The translations under genes and the position numbers were made by a program. The notes under the pieces are model-generated. The model saw only the letters and a program-made list of their open reading frames with translations, was not told where the DNA came from and searched no databases. This document shows, piece by piece, positions 34,601 to 44,143 of a stretch of 64,000 bases of DNA. Every line of letters starts with the position of its first letter. The stretch's first letter is position 1. Source of the DNA: Natrinema salaciae (GTDB lineage Archaea > Halobacteriota > Halobacteria > Halobacteriales > Natrialbaceae); NCBI RefSeq assembly GCF_900110865.1, contig NZ_FOFD01000001.1, positions 806,001 through 870,000 on the forward strand, read 5' to 3'.

Positions 34601-34610
34601 ACGTGGGTAT
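34593..34610. promoter_or_regulatory. Dyad overlapping the wHTH start codon
   Basis: ATACCCA-TACG-TGGGTAT: 7-bp perfect arms with a 4-bp spacer. It covers the predicted transcription start and start codon of the wHTH gene, a typical place for a repressor to block its own transcription. Confidence 0.5.
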
Positions 34611-34835
34611 GCGACGGAGCGTAAACCTTGTGGATCGTTACCTATTGACAGTGGTTCGGCCGCTCGCGCCGTTCCCGTCGGCGACACGCGTCGACGCGAA
34701 CCGGGTGTTCGACGGCCGATCCGCGACGCTGCATCGCGGTGGAACCGACGGAGCCGAGCGCCGTCGCTAACTCTCGAGAGTGACGTTCCGTCTTGGACTA
34801 CCGTGAGAAAACGAACAGCGTCGAAATCGACCGCG

Positions 34836-35645
34836 TTAGACCGTACTCTCGAAGTCCTCGAGCGAGTAGGACGGCTCGGCGCCGCGCCGGTCGAGGACCT
34901 CGTTGGCGAGGAGCCAGTAGACGACCGAGAGGGCCTTGCGACCCTTGTTGTTCGTCGGGACGACGAGGTCGACGTTACTGACCTGGTTGTTCGAGTCGCA
35001 CATCGCGATGACCGGGATGCCGACCGTAATAGCCTCCTTGACGGCCTGCGCGTCGCCGATCGGGTCCGTGACGACGAGCACGTCCGGCTCGATGTAGCCG
35101 TCGTACTTCGGGTTCGTCAGGGTTCCGGGGATGAACCGTCCGGTGCGGGCGCGAGCGCCCACGGCCTCGGCGAACTTCTCCGCCGGGAAGCGACCGTACT
35201 GGCGACTCGAGGTGACCAGAATCTGCTCTGGGTCGTAGCTGGCGAGGAAGTCCGCGGCCGTGCGGATACGGCCGTCGGTCTTCGAGACGTCGAGCACGTA
35301 GAGACCGTCGGTTCGGACGCGGTGGATGAACCGCTCCATATCCTCGGTCTTCTGCTGGGTCCCGATGTGGACCCCGGCGCCGAGGTAGTCCTCGACGGGG
35401 ATCAGCAGGTCCGCCTCCTCGTCGGACATGACGTCGTCGTCGAGGGTCGGACCGGCGTCCGCGTCCTCGGCGTCGTCGTCGGCTGGTTCTGCGTCGGCCG
35501 CGGGGGCTCCCTCGGCGTCGGCGGGCTGTTCGTCTACTGGCTCGACGTCCTCCTCGGCGGCGGGGCCAGCCCCTTCGGCTGGCTCCTCGTCGATTTCCTC
35601 CTCGGCGGCGTCGAGCCCTTCCTGGGTTGCGTCGTTTTCTGTCAT
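34836..35645 (-). CDS. rps2: Ribosomal protein S2
   Basis: 269 residues. The S2 core begins at [21 protein letters not shown] (about residue 85) and includes [13 protein letters not shown] and [25 protein letters not shown]. The first about 80 residues are an acidic Glu/Asp/Ala tail. It is the last gene of the L18e-L13-S9-RpoN-RpoK-enolase-S2 cluster; its ATG overlaps the enolase stop by 4 nt. Confidence 0.97.
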   Translation of the reverse strand: MTENDATQEGLDAAEEEIDEEPAEGAGPAAEEDVEPVDEQPADAEGAPAADAEPADDDAEDADAGPTLDDDVMSDEEADLLIPVEDYLGAGVHIGTQQKTEDMERFIHRVRTDGLYVLDVSKTDGRIRTAADFLASYDPEQILVTSSRQYGRFPAEKFAEAVGARARTGRFIPGTLTNPKYDGYIEPDVLVVTDPIGDAQAVKEAITVGIPVIAMCDSNNQVSNVDLVVPTNNKGRKALSVVYWLLANEVLDRRGAEPSYSLEDFESTV

Positions 35646-36847
35646 GTCGCGTCGTCTGCGATTCGAATGAGCTCGTTGAGCTTTGCGGTTCGCTCGCCGC
35701 CGACGGTGCCCGTCTTGATGAACGGGGCGTCGGTCGCGACGGCGAGGTGTGCGATCGTCGTGTCTTCGGTCTCGCCCGATCGGTGGGAGACGACCGAGTC
35801 GTAGCCGTTTCGCGTCGCGAGTTCGATCGCGTCGAACGCGTCCGTCAACGTCCCGATCTGGTTCGGCTTGATCAGGATGCTGTTGGCCGCGCCGTGATCG
35901 ATTCCCTCGACGAGACGATCCGTATTCGTGACGAACAGGTCGTCACCGCAGATCAGCGTCCGGTCGCCGACTTCGTCCGTGAGGTCGGCGAAGGCGTCGT
36001 AATCGTCCTCGTCGAGGGGGTCCTCGACGTAGACGAGGTCGTACTCGTCGACCAGGTCGGCGATGTACGCGATCTGCTCGTCGGTGTCGCGGCTCCGGTC
36101 GCTGTACTCGTACGTTTCCGAGTCGGAATCGTACAGCTCCGCGCCGGCGACGTCGAGCCCGAAGCCGATGTTGAATCCGACCTCGTCTTCGACCAGTGAG
36201 ACCGCTTCGTCGACGATCTCGAACGCCTCGCTGTCGTCGATCGACGGGGCCCACGCCCCCTCGTCGCCCTTGCCGCAGGGAACGCCTCGTTCGGCGAGCA
36301 GGTCGGCGACGGCGTCGTGGACGGCCGCGTTGGCGAAGACCGCGTCCGCGACGCTGGGTGCGCCGACGGGTGCGGCCAGGAACTCCTGTATGTCCGTCGC
36401 GTCGGCGGCGTGTTCGCCCCCGCCGACGACGTTGCCGAGCGGAATCGGGAAGTCATCGCCGCGGAACGTGCCGCCGAGGTGCTGGAACAGTGGTGCGCCG
36501 AGCACGTCGGCACCGGCCTTCGCGGCGGCCATCGAAATGGCGACCGCGCTGTTGGCACCGATCTCCGAGAAGTCGTCGGTGCCGTCGGCGGCGTGGAGCG
36601 CGGCGTCGACGTCGCGCTGATTGCCCGCGTAGACTTCGCCGACGAGGCGGGGAACGGCGTGTTCCCGAGCCGCGGCGATCGCCTCGCCCGGCGGCCGCTC
36701 GACGGCCTCGTACTCGCCGGTGCTGGCACCGCTGGGTGCCGCAGCACGGCCGAAGCCGCCGCTCTCGGTCACGACATCGGCCTCGACCGTCGGATTCCCT
36801 CGCGAGTCGAGGATTCGTCGCAGCCGAACGTCGGTGATGAGCGTCAT
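35642..36847 (-). CDS. eno: Enolase
   Basis: 401 residues from [20 protein letters not shown]. Catalytic landmarks [19 protein letters not shown], metal ligands in [12 protein letters not shown] and TLICGDDLF, and the active-site lysines/loops [14 protein letters not shown] and [11 protein letters not shown]. It interconverts 2-phosphoglycerate and PEP. Placement inside a ribosomal operon is the normal haloarchaeal arrangement. Start and stop overlap both neighbours by 4 nt. Confidence 0.97.
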   Translation of the reverse strand: MTLITDVRLRRILDSRGNPTVEADVVTESGGFGRAAAPSGASTGEYEAVERPPGEAIAAAREHAVPRLVGEVYAGNQRDVDAALHAADGTDDFSEIGANSAVAISMAAAKAGADVLGAPLFQHLGGTFRGDDFPIPLGNVVGGGEHAADATDIQEFLAAPVGAPSVADAVFANAAVHDAVADLLAERGVPCGKGDEGAWAPSIDDSEAFEIVDEAVSLVEDEVGFNIGFGLDVAGAELYDSDSETYEYSDRSRDTDEQIAYIADLVDEYDLVYVEDPLDEDDYDAFADLTDEVGDRTLICGDDLFVTNTDRLVEGIDHGAANSILIKPNQIGTLTDAFDAIELATRNGYDSVVSHRSGETEDTTIAHLAVATDAPFIKTGTVGGERTAKLNELIRIADDAT

Positions 36848-37029
36848 TTCCGATCGTACCCCCGCTTGACGGTAAACGGCAGCACGCCGGCGTCGTACTC
36901 CTCGGCGGCGATGAGGATCGGCTGCGTCTGCTCGGTTTCGATCAACACCGGCGCACCGTAGGAGATCTGCAACGCTCGAGCACCGAGGATGCGTGCCTTC
37001 TCGTAGCGGTTGTGCTGTTGTTGTTGCAT
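36844..37029 (-). CDS. rpoK: RNA polymerase subunit K (Rpo6)
   Basis: 61 residues: [20 protein letters not shown] followed by [20 protein letters not shown], the core of RpoK/Rpb6 that clamps the polymerase assembly. Overlaps enolase by 4 nt. Short glutamine-rich N-terminus. Confidence 0.95.
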   Translation of the reverse strand: MQQQQHNRYEKARILGARALQISYGAPVLIETEQTQPILIAAEEYDAGVLPFTVKRGYDRK

Positions 37030-37031
37030 TG

Positions 37032-37226
37032 TTACTGGTACGGGGAGACGACGTCGACGAGGTCGGTGTGGCTGACGAGCATGCGCCGACAGCAGTAGCG
37101 CTCGACGCCGAGCTCGTCGAGGACCGCCTCGGGGTCCTCGTCGCCCTCGTTAGCTCGCTCGTCGAACTCCTCCCAGTGTTCGGCGACGACGGTGCCACAG
37201 GTGAAACACCGGACCGGTACCATCAT
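37032..37226 (-). CDS. rpoN: RNA polymerase subunit N (Rpo10)
   Basis: 64 residues. Zinc-binding [17 protein letters not shown] and [11 protein letters not shown], giving the CxxC...CC pattern of RpoN/Rpb10. Two adjacent ATGs (37226, 37223) are possible. Directly followed by rpoK. Confidence 0.95.
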   Translation of the reverse strand: MMVPVRCFTCGTVVAEHWEEFDERANEGDEDPEAVLDELGVERYCCRRMLVSHTDLVDVVSPYQ

Positions 37227-37238
37227 GATTGGATCACC

Positions 37239-37637
37239 TCAGCGGTAGGACTTCTGGTAGCGCGCCCGAGCGCCCGGGCCGCCCCACTTCTTCGGTTCGG
37301 ACTGGCGAACGTCGTTGACCAGCAGCGAGCGATCGAACTCCATGAACGCGTCGCGGAGTTCGGCGTCGTTCGTGTGCTGGACGATGCCGCGGGCGATGGC
37401 GGTGCGGACGGCGTCCGCCTGCCCGCTAATACCGCCGCCCTCGACGCGGACGTCGATGTCCATCTCGCCGCGAAGGTCTTCCCCGACGATGCGGAACGGC
37501 TCGAGCATCTTGAGCCGGGACATCTCGGGCTCGACCAGTTCGACCGGTTGCGAATTGATTCGAACGCGACCCTCGCCCTCGCGCACCGTGGCGCGAGCGA
37601 CGGCCGTCTTTTTCTTGCCACTCGTGTTGGTTACCAT
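37239..37637 (-). CDS. rps9: Ribosomal protein S9
   Basis: 132 residues. Core motifs [20 protein letters not shown] and the basic C-terminal [14 protein letters not shown] that reaches the decoding centre. Overlaps the L13 stop by a few bases. Confidence 0.96.
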   Translation of the reverse strand: MVTNTSGKKKTAVARATVREGEGRVRINSQPVELVEPEMSRLKMLEPFRIVGEDLRGEMDIDVRVEGGGISGQADAVRTAIARGIVQHTNDAELRDAFMEFDRSLLVNDVRQSEPKKWGGPGARARYQKSYR

Positions 37638-38080
37638 GTGACGTTAGCACCTAACTGTTCGGACACTTCGTGTAGGTGGACGAAGCGGATGTTCGACAGG
37701 CGATCCAGCGACGTCCCCTCGAGCACTTCGGACTCGTGATCGTCGTCGTGCTCGTAGGGGTTGCCGACGTAGACGCGCACGCTGTCGAGTGCCTCGCGGC
37801 CACGTGGTTTCTTGTACGGCAGCATCCCGCGAACGGACCGCTTGAAGATCGTGTCCGGTCGACGGGGGTAGTAGGGGCCGCGGTCCGAACCCATCTGTAG
37901 CCGCGTGCGGTACGTCTCGAAGATGTCTTCTTTGTCGCCGGTGATGACCGCGTCCTCGGCGTTGACGATCGCGACGCGGTCGCCGTCCAGCGCGCGCTGG
38001 GCGACTTCGCTGGCGACGCGACCGAGGATGCAGTCTCTGGCGTCGACGACGAGATCTGCGTCGAATTCGGCGAGACTCAT
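37631..38080 (-). CDS. rpl13: Ribosomal protein L13
   Basis: 149 residues. [19 protein letters not shown] and [20 protein letters not shown] are L13 signatures. Acidic C-terminal region. Overlaps L18e stop by 4 nt. Confidence 0.96.
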   Translation of the reverse strand: MSLAEFDADLVVDARDCILGRVASEVAQRALDGDRVAIVNAEDAVITGDKEDIFETYRTRLQMGSDRGPYYPRRPDTIFKRSVRGMLPYKKPRGREALDSVRVYVGNPYEHDDDHESEVLEGTSLDRLSNIRFVHLHEVSEQLGANVTW

Positions 38081-38430
38081 CGAATCACCCGGACATCGGA
38101 TCCGTCTGGATTGTCTTCGAGCACTTGCTCGAGCGGTACCGGTTCGCCGACCTGTTCGATCTTCGTCTCCGCGGACGAAGAGAAGTTGACGGCGGCGACC
38201 GTGACGTTCTTTTGTAGTGCGCCGGATCCCAGCACTTTGCCGGGAACGACGACAGTCTCTTCTTCACGTGCGTATCGTTCGATGCGGCCCAGATTCACCT
38301 CAGCGTGGGTTCGTCGGGGCTTCTCGAGTCGATCCGCAACGTCTCGCCAGACGTCGGCGTCCGTTTCGCGGGACGTCGACTTCAGCTCGGCGATGAGATC
38401 GTTGAGCCTCGGATTAGTTTTGCTACTCAT
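38077..38430 (-). CDS. rpl18e: Ribosomal protein L18e
   Basis: 117 residues. [20 protein letters not shown] and [20 protein letters not shown] are L18e motifs. First protein gene after tRNA-Leu; a stem-loop lies in the spacer. In Haloarcula marismortui the equivalent cluster is transcribed from tRNA-Leu through S2 (established knowledge). Confidence 0.96.
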   Translation of the reverse strand: MSSKTNPRLNDLIAELKSTSRETDADVWRDVADRLEKPRRTHAEVNLGRIERYAREEETVVVPGKVLGSGALQKNVTVAAVNFSSSAETKIEQVGEPVPLEQVLEDNPDGSDVRVIR

Positions 38431-38460
38431 TGGTTTCCTCCGAATACTGCGATGGCTCGC

Positions 38461-38480
38461 GGAGACGAGGAAGCGTCTCC
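38461..38480 (-). other. Stem-loop between tRNA-Leu and rpl18e
   Basis: GGAGACG, 6-nt loop AGGAAG, CGTCTCC: a perfect 7-bp stem, 30 nt before the L18e start and 34 nt past tRNA-Leu. Confidence 0.5.
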
Positions 38481-38514
38481 ACCAGCGTCGTTGGAATCGA
38501 TCTGATAGAAGTGA

Positions 38515-38599
38515 TGCAGGGAGCAGGATTTGAACCTGCGGACTCCTACGAGACAGCGCCCTGAACGCTGCGCCGTTGGCCTGACTTGGCTATCCCTGC
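38515..38599 (-). tRNA. tRNA-Leu (CAG anticodon)
   Basis: 85 nt, type II with a long variable arm. Acceptor stem GCAGGGA/TCCCTGC, anticodon stem CAGCG/CGCTG with loop TTCAGGG giving CAG, T arm GGTTCAAATCC, discriminator A at 38515. No intron, CCA not encoded. It is embedded between rpoD and rpl18e. Confidence 0.95.
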
Positions 38600-38728
38600 T
38601 CGCACTTCCGTCTACCCGTCGCCCCTTCAAACCCCTTTCGATTCCAGTAGACGAGCGGTCGCCGGTCTCGTCGCTCACGGCACCGGCGAACTGCGCGTCC
38701 GGGTCGGGTAGGGGGCGTCGGTTCATGT

Positions 38729-39478
38729 CTAAAGCTGTACTGCGTCTTCGAGTTCGGTCGCACGCGCCGCGAGCGTGTCCGCGGCTCGCGTGACCAGTTC
38801 TTCGACGGTAAAGGAGCCGTCCGTCTCTACGTGGAAGACGAAGGCGTTGGGCACGTCCTCGACCCGGACCTCCTTGCCCGGGTAGCGGTTCGAGAGGTCG
38901 TGGTCGAACTCGCTGGTCGAAACGAGTTCGCCGTCGTCTTCGATGACACCGCGGATGATCCGGCGCTCCTGATCCTCGAACTCGGGAAGATCGCCGACGA
39001 CCTCCACGCGCTGGAGGTGTCGGTAGCCGACCGCGACTCCTCCCTGGTGTTTCGCGTGGTCTTTTCCGCGGTCGAGCACGGCGTCGGCCTCGGCCTCGAG
39101 GCGCTGATCGTCCTTGAGTTCGATGATCGGGATGTTCTCGTCCGCGGGCTGGACGAGCTCGTCGCTCGAGACGAGGTCGCCGGAGTAAGCGGTCGCCGGC
39201 CCTTCGACGTCGATCGAGAGCGTGACCGTCTCGTCTTCGGCGAACTCGCCGACCGGCGGCGTCGTCAGCGGGACGAGCCCGAGCCGAAGCGCGAGCTGCT
39301 CGTCGAACATGACGGACGAGTTCTCGACGAACCGGACGGTGTCGACGGCCATCGTCGGCACGTCGGCGACCATCGCTCGGCGAATGCCGTTAGCGAACCC
39401 CGGTGTCACGCCGCGAACGAGGAACCGCGCCTCGCGATCCTCGCGTTCGACGAACTCGACGTCGTACTCTGCAGTCAT
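38729..39478 (-). CDS. rpoD: RNA polymerase subunit D (Rpo3)
   Basis: 249 residues. [20 protein letters not shown] and [19 protein letters not shown] identify the alpha-like/Rpb3 subunit. No cysteine cluster for an Fe-S centre is present, as in other haloarchaea. S11-S4-S13 lie immediately upstream. Confidence 0.95.
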   Translation of the reverse strand: MTAEYDVEFVEREDREARFLVRGVTPGFANGIRRAMVADVPTMAVDTVRFVENSSVMFDEQLALRLGLVPLTTPPVGEFAEDETVTLSIDVEGPATAYSGDLVSSDELVQPADENIPIIELKDDQRLEAEADAVLDRGKDHAKHQGGVAVGYRHLQRVEVVGDLPEFEDQERRIIRGVIEDDGELVSTSEFDHDLSNRYPGKEVRVEDVPNAFVFHVETDGSFTVEELVTRAADTLAARATELEDAVQL

Positions 39479-39481
39479 GAT

Positions 39482-39871
39482 CTAGTAGCCGCCCTTCCCT
39501 TTCGGAGCGCGCGATCCGTCGTGCGGGATCGGCGTGACGTCCTCGATGCGCCCGATCTCGATGCCCGAACGGGCGAGCGCGCGAATCGTCGCCTGCGCGC
39601 CGGGACCGGGGGACTTCTGGAGGTTGCCGCCGGGGCCGCGCACGTGAACGTGCAGGCCCGTGATGCCGGCCGCCTTGACCTCCTCGGCGACGGACTCGGC
39701 CATCTGCATGGCCGCGTACGGCGACGCCTCGTCGCGGTTCTGTTTGACCGCCGTCCCGCCGGAGGACTTGGCGATCGTCTCCGCGCCCGTGAGGTCAGTC
39801 ACGGTCATGACGGTGTTGTTGAACGATGCGTGTACGTGGGCAATGCCCCATTTCTCGTCGTCCTGACTCAT
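39482..39871 (-). CDS. rps11: Ribosomal protein S11
   Basis: 129 residues from [20 protein letters not shown]. Motifs [16 protein letters not shown] and [20 protein letters not shown]. An upstream in-frame ATG would overlap S4; the 39871 start gives the normal protein. One base separates it from S4. Confidence 0.96.
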   Translation of the reverse strand: MSQDDEKWGIAHVHASFNNTVMTVTDLTGAETIAKSSGGTAVKQNRDEASPYAAMQMAESVAEEVKAAGITGLHVHVRGPGGNLQKSPGPGAQATIRALARSGIEIGRIEDVTPIPHDGSRAPKGKGGY

Positions 39872-39872
39872 G

Positions 39873-40394
39873 TTACTGACCCTCCGCGCGCTCGGGGTGG
39901 AGTTCGTCCGCAAGCGGGCTGTGCTCGTCGAACGCCACCAGATCCTCCTCGTCGATGTCGACGACGTAGGACGGAACGCGGTGACGCTGATCGTCGATCA
40001 CGATGTGGCCGTGCGTGATGAACTGACGGGCCTGCTGGGTCGTGTTCGCCAGCCCCGTCCGGTAGACGACCGTCTGGAGTCGGCGCTCGAGGATGTCCTC
40101 GATCTCGAGCGACAGGATGTCGCCGAGTTCGTCGGTCTCGTCGAGGATGCCGACGCGCTTGAGTCGATTGAGGAACTCCTCGGAGCGACGGATGACGGTT
40201 TCGTCGTCCTGGGCCTGGCCGAGCAGTTCGCGGGCCTCGCGCCGGTAGGAGCGAAGCTCGGACTGGGCTCGCCAGAGCTCTTCTTTGTTCTTGAGGCCGT
40301 AGCGGTCGACGAGGGAGTGTTCGCTGGCGATTCGTTCACCCTGGTAGGGGTGGTTCGGCGTCTCGTATTGCTTGGTGTCAGTGCCGAGTGGCAT
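39873..40394 (-). CDS. rps4: Ribosomal protein S4
   Basis: 173 residues. [20 protein letters not shown] then the S4 RNA-binding domain ([37 protein letters not shown]). Start and S13 stop share a base. Confidence 0.96.
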   Translation of the reverse strand: MPLGTDTKQYETPNHPYQGERIASEHSLVDRYGLKNKEELWRAQSELRSYRREARELLGQAQDDETVIRRSEEFLNRLKRVGILDETDELGDILSLEIEDILERRLQTVVYRTGLANTTQQARQFITHGHIVIDDQRHRVPSYVVDIDEEDLVAFDEHSPLADELHPERAEGQ

Positions 40395-40915
40395 TATTCG
40401 CCCTCACCCTCTTCGGCGGCCTCTTCGGCCTGTTCTTCGCGGATCTCTTCAACGTTGACTCCGATGGTGCCCTCCGTTCGGCCGGTGGACTTGGTTCGCT
40501 GACCGCGAACCTTCTGCCCGCGCTTGTGGCGGGTCCCCTTGTAGGAGTCGATCATCTTCATCCGGTTGATGTCGTGCTGGCGGGTCAACTGGAGATCGTT
40601 GCCGATCTCGTGGGTCGTTTCGCCGCTGTAGAAGTCCTGCTGCCGGTTGTTGAGCCAGTCCGGGACTTCGTCAGCGTAGTTCTCGACGAGCTCGACGACG
40701 TCGTCGATGACGTCGTCGTCGAGTCGGCCGAACGTCGCCGTCCGGTCGACACCCGCTTCTTCGGCGATGAGCCGGGCGGTCCGTCGACCGATCCCGTTCA
40801 TCTCCGAGAGCGAGCGCTCGACGGACTTCGTCCCATCGAGGTCCGTCTGCCCGATGCGAACGAAGTACTGGAGATCTTCGTCGTCCTGTTGTTCTTGAGG
40901 TTCTTCCGCGCTCAT
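40394..40915 (-). CDS. rps13: Ribosomal protein S13
   Basis: 173 residues from [39 protein letters not shown] and [20 protein letters not shown] are S13 motifs, with short acidic extensions at both ends. First protein gene of the S13-S4-S11-RpoD unit, behind tRNA-Ser. Confidence 0.96.
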   Translation of the reverse strand: MSAEEPQEQQDDEDLQYFVRIGQTDLDGTKSVERSLSEMNGIGRRTARLIAEEAGVDRTATFGRLDDDVIDDVVELVENYADEVPDWLNNRQQDFYSGETTHEIGNDLQLTRQHDINRMKMIDSYKGTRHKRGQKVRGQRTKSTGRTEGTIGVNVEEIREEQAEEAAEEGEGE

Positions 40916-40957
40916 GTATCGTGTATCTGTGTCTGGTCTGCGTGCGGTGCAAATCGA

Positions 40958-40975
40958 CTGGCGGGAAAACGCCAG
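40958..40975 (-). other. Stem-loop between tRNA-Ser and rps13
   Basis: CTGGCG-GGAAAA-CGCCAG: 6-bp perfect stem, 11 nt past the tRNA-Ser 3' end and 42 nt before the S13 start. Mirrors the stem-loop after tRNA-Leu. Confidence 0.45.
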
Positions 40976-40986
40976 TGAAGTTCCGA

Positions 40987-41069
40987 CGTTGTGGCGGGGA
41001 TTCGAACCCCGGAGGCTTGACGCCACATGGTTAGCAACCATGCGCCTTGGGCCGCTTGGCTACCACAAC
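40987..41069 (-). tRNA. tRNA-Ser (GCT anticodon)
   Basis: 83 nt, type II. Acceptor stem GTTGTGG/CCACAAC, anticodon stem CATGG/CCATG with loop TTGCTAA giving GCT, T arm GGTTCGAATCC, discriminator G at 40987. It precedes rps13 on the same strand. Confidence 0.95.
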
Positions 41070-41279
41070 ACGGTCGGTCTATCGTCGCCCTTCCGGACTC
41101 GGGGATCGCTCCCCTACACGTAACGCACCCGGACCTACCCCCGTCTGCTACTTAAGGGCAACGAAAGGTGGCGGCGGCTCGCGTGTCCCTGTCTCCCGTG
41201 GTGATCCCGACACGGGCGTCCGAATCCGGCTCGAGTCGCGTCGAGAAGTGATCGGGTAACACGACGGAAACGCGGTACG

Positions 41280-42251
41280 TCAGGCCCCGGCGTACTCCTC
41301 GATGTACTTCTCGTTTACCTCCCACTCACCCTCGTCGTTTCGAATCATGTACTCGCCGTAGTAGGGGACCCGGTCGGCGACGACGGCGCGGAAGGCGTCG
41401 CGGATCTCCACCTTCGTCATCTCACCCATCGGCTTGAGATCGTCGTTGCGGTTGAGACAGCCCTTCAGGTAGCCCTCGTGAGTGACACGGACCCGGTGAC
41501 AGTTCGCACAGAAGGTCGGGTTCTCGACGGGATCGACGATTTCGACCATCCCCCCGTCGATCCAGTAGCGCTTGCGGTCGTGCATCTCGCGGTGCTCGAT
41601 CTCGTCGGCCCGCTCGGCCAGCCAGTCGTGGACCCGCTCGATGTCGATCGCCCACTCCGGCTTCCCCGTCAGTTCCGGCATGTACTCGATCAACTGCAGC
41701 TGGAGGCCGTCGTTCTCCGCGACGTGGTCGACCATCTCCGGCACGTACCCCGCCGTGTGTTCGAAGACGACCATGTTGAGTTTGACCGGGTCCAGTCCCG
41801 CGTCCAGCGCCGCCTCGACCCCCTCGAGGACCGTCTCGTAGGCGCCGCTCTTGGTCACCGCGGCGAAGTCCGCCGGATCGAGCGCGTCCTGGGAGACGTT
41901 GACTCGCTCGAGGCCGGCGTCGACGAGTTCGTCGGCGCGACCGGGGAGGAACGTACCGTTCGTGGTCAGCGAAACCTCCATCCGGTCCGGCGTGCGCGAG
42001 ATTATTTCCGCCAAGTCCTGTCTGAGCATCGGTTCCCCGCCGGTGAACTTGACCGCGTCGACGTCGAACTCGGCGGCGACCTCCAGAAACCGGACGACGT
42101 CGTCGGTTGACATCTCGTCGTCCTGCGGGTCCATCGGTCCGCGAGTATCCCCGAGCCCCTCGTTGTGACAGTAGACGCAGTCGAAATTACACCGATCGGT
42201 GAGGGAGACGCGAACCCCCGTTACCTCCCGCCCGAAGTCGTCGGTGAGCAT
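41280..42251 (-). CDS. moaA: GTP 3',8-cyclase MoaA
   Basis: 323 residues from [20 protein letters not shown]. Radical-SAM cluster CNFDCVYC and the C-terminal second cluster [19 protein letters not shown] are intact. It performs the first step of molybdopterin cofactor synthesis with MoaC. No other mo genes are nearby. Upstream in-frame sequence to 42326 lacks family character. Confidence 0.95.
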   Translation of the reverse strand: MLTDDFGREVTGVRVSLTDRCNFDCVYCHNEGLGDTRGPMDPQDDEMSTDDVVRFLEVAAEFDVDAVKFTGGEPMLRQDLAEIISRTPDRMEVSLTTNGTFLPGRADELVDAGLERVNVSQDALDPADFAAVTKSGAYETVLEGVEAALDAGLDPVKLNMVVFEHTAGYVPEMVDHVAENDGLQLQLIEYMPELTGKPEWAIDIERVHDWLAERADEIEHREMHDRKRYWIDGGMVEIVDPVENPTFCANCHRVRVTHEGYLKGCLNRNDDLKPMGEMTKVEIRDAFRAVVADRVPYYGEYMIRNDEGEWEVNEKYIEEYAGA

Positions 42252-42494
42252 ACCACCGAGTTGCAGGTGGATCCGCTTAAACGCGCCGGGGATTTCGACG
42301 GCTCGTAACCGGTTTCGGTTTCCCAACTGCTGTCAGCGTAGTGTGAGGACGTGCACGAGGCGAGTGCGGATCGTGAGCGCCGATGGTCCGGTCGGTCCGG
42401 AGACGGTTCGTTCGGGATCGACGGCGGTTCCGTCACGTCGGCGGCGATCCGGTCGGGGTCGGATATCTTTACCGTCCGTGTGGTCGCACTCCGC

Positions 42495-43163
42495 ATGAGT
42501 ACCATCGCGGAACTCGCCGTCCCCGCCGCGGAGTTCGCGCTCCGACACACGCTCGACGTGACCGACGGTCTCGACGCGGAGATCGAACGCGTCGTCGCGT
42601 ACGAGCCGGAACACGTCATGCCGTACGTCTGGTTCGCCGGCGAAGAGTCGACGCTCGCGACCGTCGACGACGCGCTGGCCGACGATCCCAGCGTCGACGA
42701 AGCCGAACGGCTCACCGAGATCGACGGCGAGTGTCTCTACCGAATGAACTGGGTCGACGACGTGACCGTGATGCTCCACCTGCTGACCGAAGCGCACGCC
42801 ACTGTCCTCGACGCACACGCCGAAACCGATCGGTGGCTGTTCCGGGTCCTCTTCCCCGAACGGGACGCGATCTCCCGAACCTACGAGTTCGCGACCGAGC
42901 ACGGTCTCTCCGTCGAAGTCCGGAAGATACACCGTCTCGAGGAGAGCCGTCGCGGTCGGTCTGGGCTCACCGACGCCCAGCACGAGACGGTAGTCGCCGC
43001 CCTCGAGCGCGGCTACTACGAGATCCCACGCGAGACGGACATGGATCACCTGTCGGACGAACTCGGGATCTCCCACCAGGCGCTCTCCGAGCGGCTCCGT
43101 CGCGCCCATCGGACGCTCGTCGCGGAGCTGGTCGACGTCGGCGGGTCGGACGAGGGGACGTGA
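42495..43163 (+). CDS. Bat-type HTH-10 transcription regulator
   Basis: 222 residues from MSTIAELAVPAAEFALRHTL. The N-terminal half is the small-molecule-like bacterioopsin-activator domain (VMPYVWFAGEE, WLFRVLFPERD). The C-terminal HTH_10 reads GLTDAQHETVVAALERGYYE and LSDELGISHQALSERLRRAH. TATA-like TCTTTACC near 42466-42473 supports this leaderless start. A clear paralogue lies at 59703-60383. Confidence 0.87.
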   Translation: MSTIAELAVPAAEFALRHTLDVTDGLDAEIERVVAYEPEHVMPYVWFAGEESTLATVDDALADDPSVDEAERLTEIDGECLYRMNWVDDVTVMLHLLTEAHATVLDAHAETDRWLFRVLFPERDAISRTYEFATEHGLSVEVRKIHRLEESRRGRSGLTDAQHETVVAALERGYYEIPRETDMDHLSDELGISHQALSERLRRAHRTLVAELVDVGGSDEGT

Positions 43164-43229
43164 CGACCGGGGCGACTCGGCGCAGCGACCGGCGGAAGAC
43201 CTACCTCGCCCACGCCCGAACGACGCCGT

Positions 43230-43442
43230 ATGGACGAGGACATGCTCGCGGACCAGCGTCGCCTCGTGGAACTCATCGAAGCCGAGGGCTGGGACGTCAC
43301 CGACCTCGAGATCTCGGCCTACGACAGCCCGTGGGCCGACGAGGACGACCCCGAAGCGACCGTGACGATCACCGCCCGAAAACCGTACGAGAGCGAGGGG
43401 GACGACGGCGAAGACGACGAGAGTCCGTACCGGCTGAAGTGA
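43230..43442 (+). CDS. Small conserved-looking acidic protein
   Basis: 70 residues: MDEDMLADQRRLVELIEAEG, then WDVTDLEISAYDSPWADEDD, then a strand-like ATVTITARKPYES and an acidic end. Reads as a compact alpha-beta fold; I recognise no domain. Position and codon use support a real gene. Confidence 0.65.
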   Translation: MDEDMLADQRRLVELIEAEGWDVTDLEISAYDSPWADEDDPEATVTITARKPYESEGDDGEDDESPYRLK

Positions 43443-43456
43443 CGGTACACCGACGA

Positions 43457-43834
43457 TCAGTTCAGTTCTTCTAATGTGATCCGCTCGGAGTAGCCGTCGT
43501 AATCCGATTCGCTCGAGACGATCGGATCGTCTCCGGATGCGACGAGATGCAGCGCATCGAGCGGGGTGAATCCGTCGTCTTCGACGTAGCTGGCTGCAGC
43601 GAGGACGTCTTCCGTATCTCCACGGACATCGACCAGCGATCGCGCTGCCGTTACCGTCCGAAGTACGTCTCATCCCTCTCGATACGCAACCATCGTGAGT
43701 TCGATCAGGGTCGCCCGATCAGTCCATCGCTCGTCTCGCCGCTCTTCGTAAACGGCTTCGGCGGCCGCTTGGAGCCGATCGTCGTCGTCGTTGATCAACG
43801 CGAGCAGGAAGTCGGCCTCAGCGTCCGTCGTCTT
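43457..43834 (-). pseudogene. VapC-type PIN toxin, broken by an in-frame stop
   Basis: Read on the minus strand in one frame, the sequence gives TTDAEADFLLALINDDDDRL, then WTDRATLIELTMVAYREG, then a TGA at 43670-43672, then DVLRTVTAARSLVDVRG and FTPLDALHLVASGDDPIVSS to a stop at 43457. The acidic residues and length (about 125) fit a VapC PIN domain. The stop stands where YREGWDVLRT would be expected, so TGG to TGA is likely. No ATG, GTG or TTG in frame at the expected start (AAG at 43832-43834). Its antitoxin partner is just upstream. Confidence 0.75.
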
Positions 43835-44058
43835 CCCGCTTCTTCGAGCGCCTCGTCCAGTGCACTCTCTTTGAGCTGTTCGGCCGATTTGTCGCTCTTT
43901 CCAGCCTCTTTTCGAAGTGCCTCGAGGAGATCCTCAGGAACCGGAACGAGTACGAGGCGATCTCCCCGATCGATGAGTTCGAACTCGTCACCGAACTCCT
44001 CTCGAAGGGACTTCGGGAGATAGATTCGCCCATCTCGGTACTGACACGCATACTCCAC
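43795..44058 (-). CDS. VapB/AbrB-type antitoxin
   Basis: 87 residues. MEYACQYRDGRIYLPKSLRE and FELIDRGDRLVLVPVPEDLL are an AbrB/MazE-like swapped-hairpin DNA-binding domain, followed by a helical toxin-binding tail. The last residues (GRRRTLRPTSCSR) read through into the toxin region, and a neighbouring frame gives GREDDGR then stop, so the C-terminus may be altered by a small indel. The cognate toxin is a pseudogene. Confidence 0.75.
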   Translation of the reverse strand: MEYACQYRDGRIYLPKSLREEFGDEFELIDRGDRLVLVPVPEDLLEALRKEAGKSDKSAEQLKESALDEALEEAGRRRTLRPTSCSR

Positions 44059-44143
44059 GATACACGGTAGTATTATTCTTCCGCCGCCGATACGGTATCG
44101 GAACGACGCGAGAATTACGGCATAGTGCGGCTACGTTCCCACG

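Noticed and set aside
41070-41279. Spacer between tRNA-Ser and moaA
   Set aside because: Looked for further tRNA or box C/D RNA; no cloverleaf or C/D boxes found.
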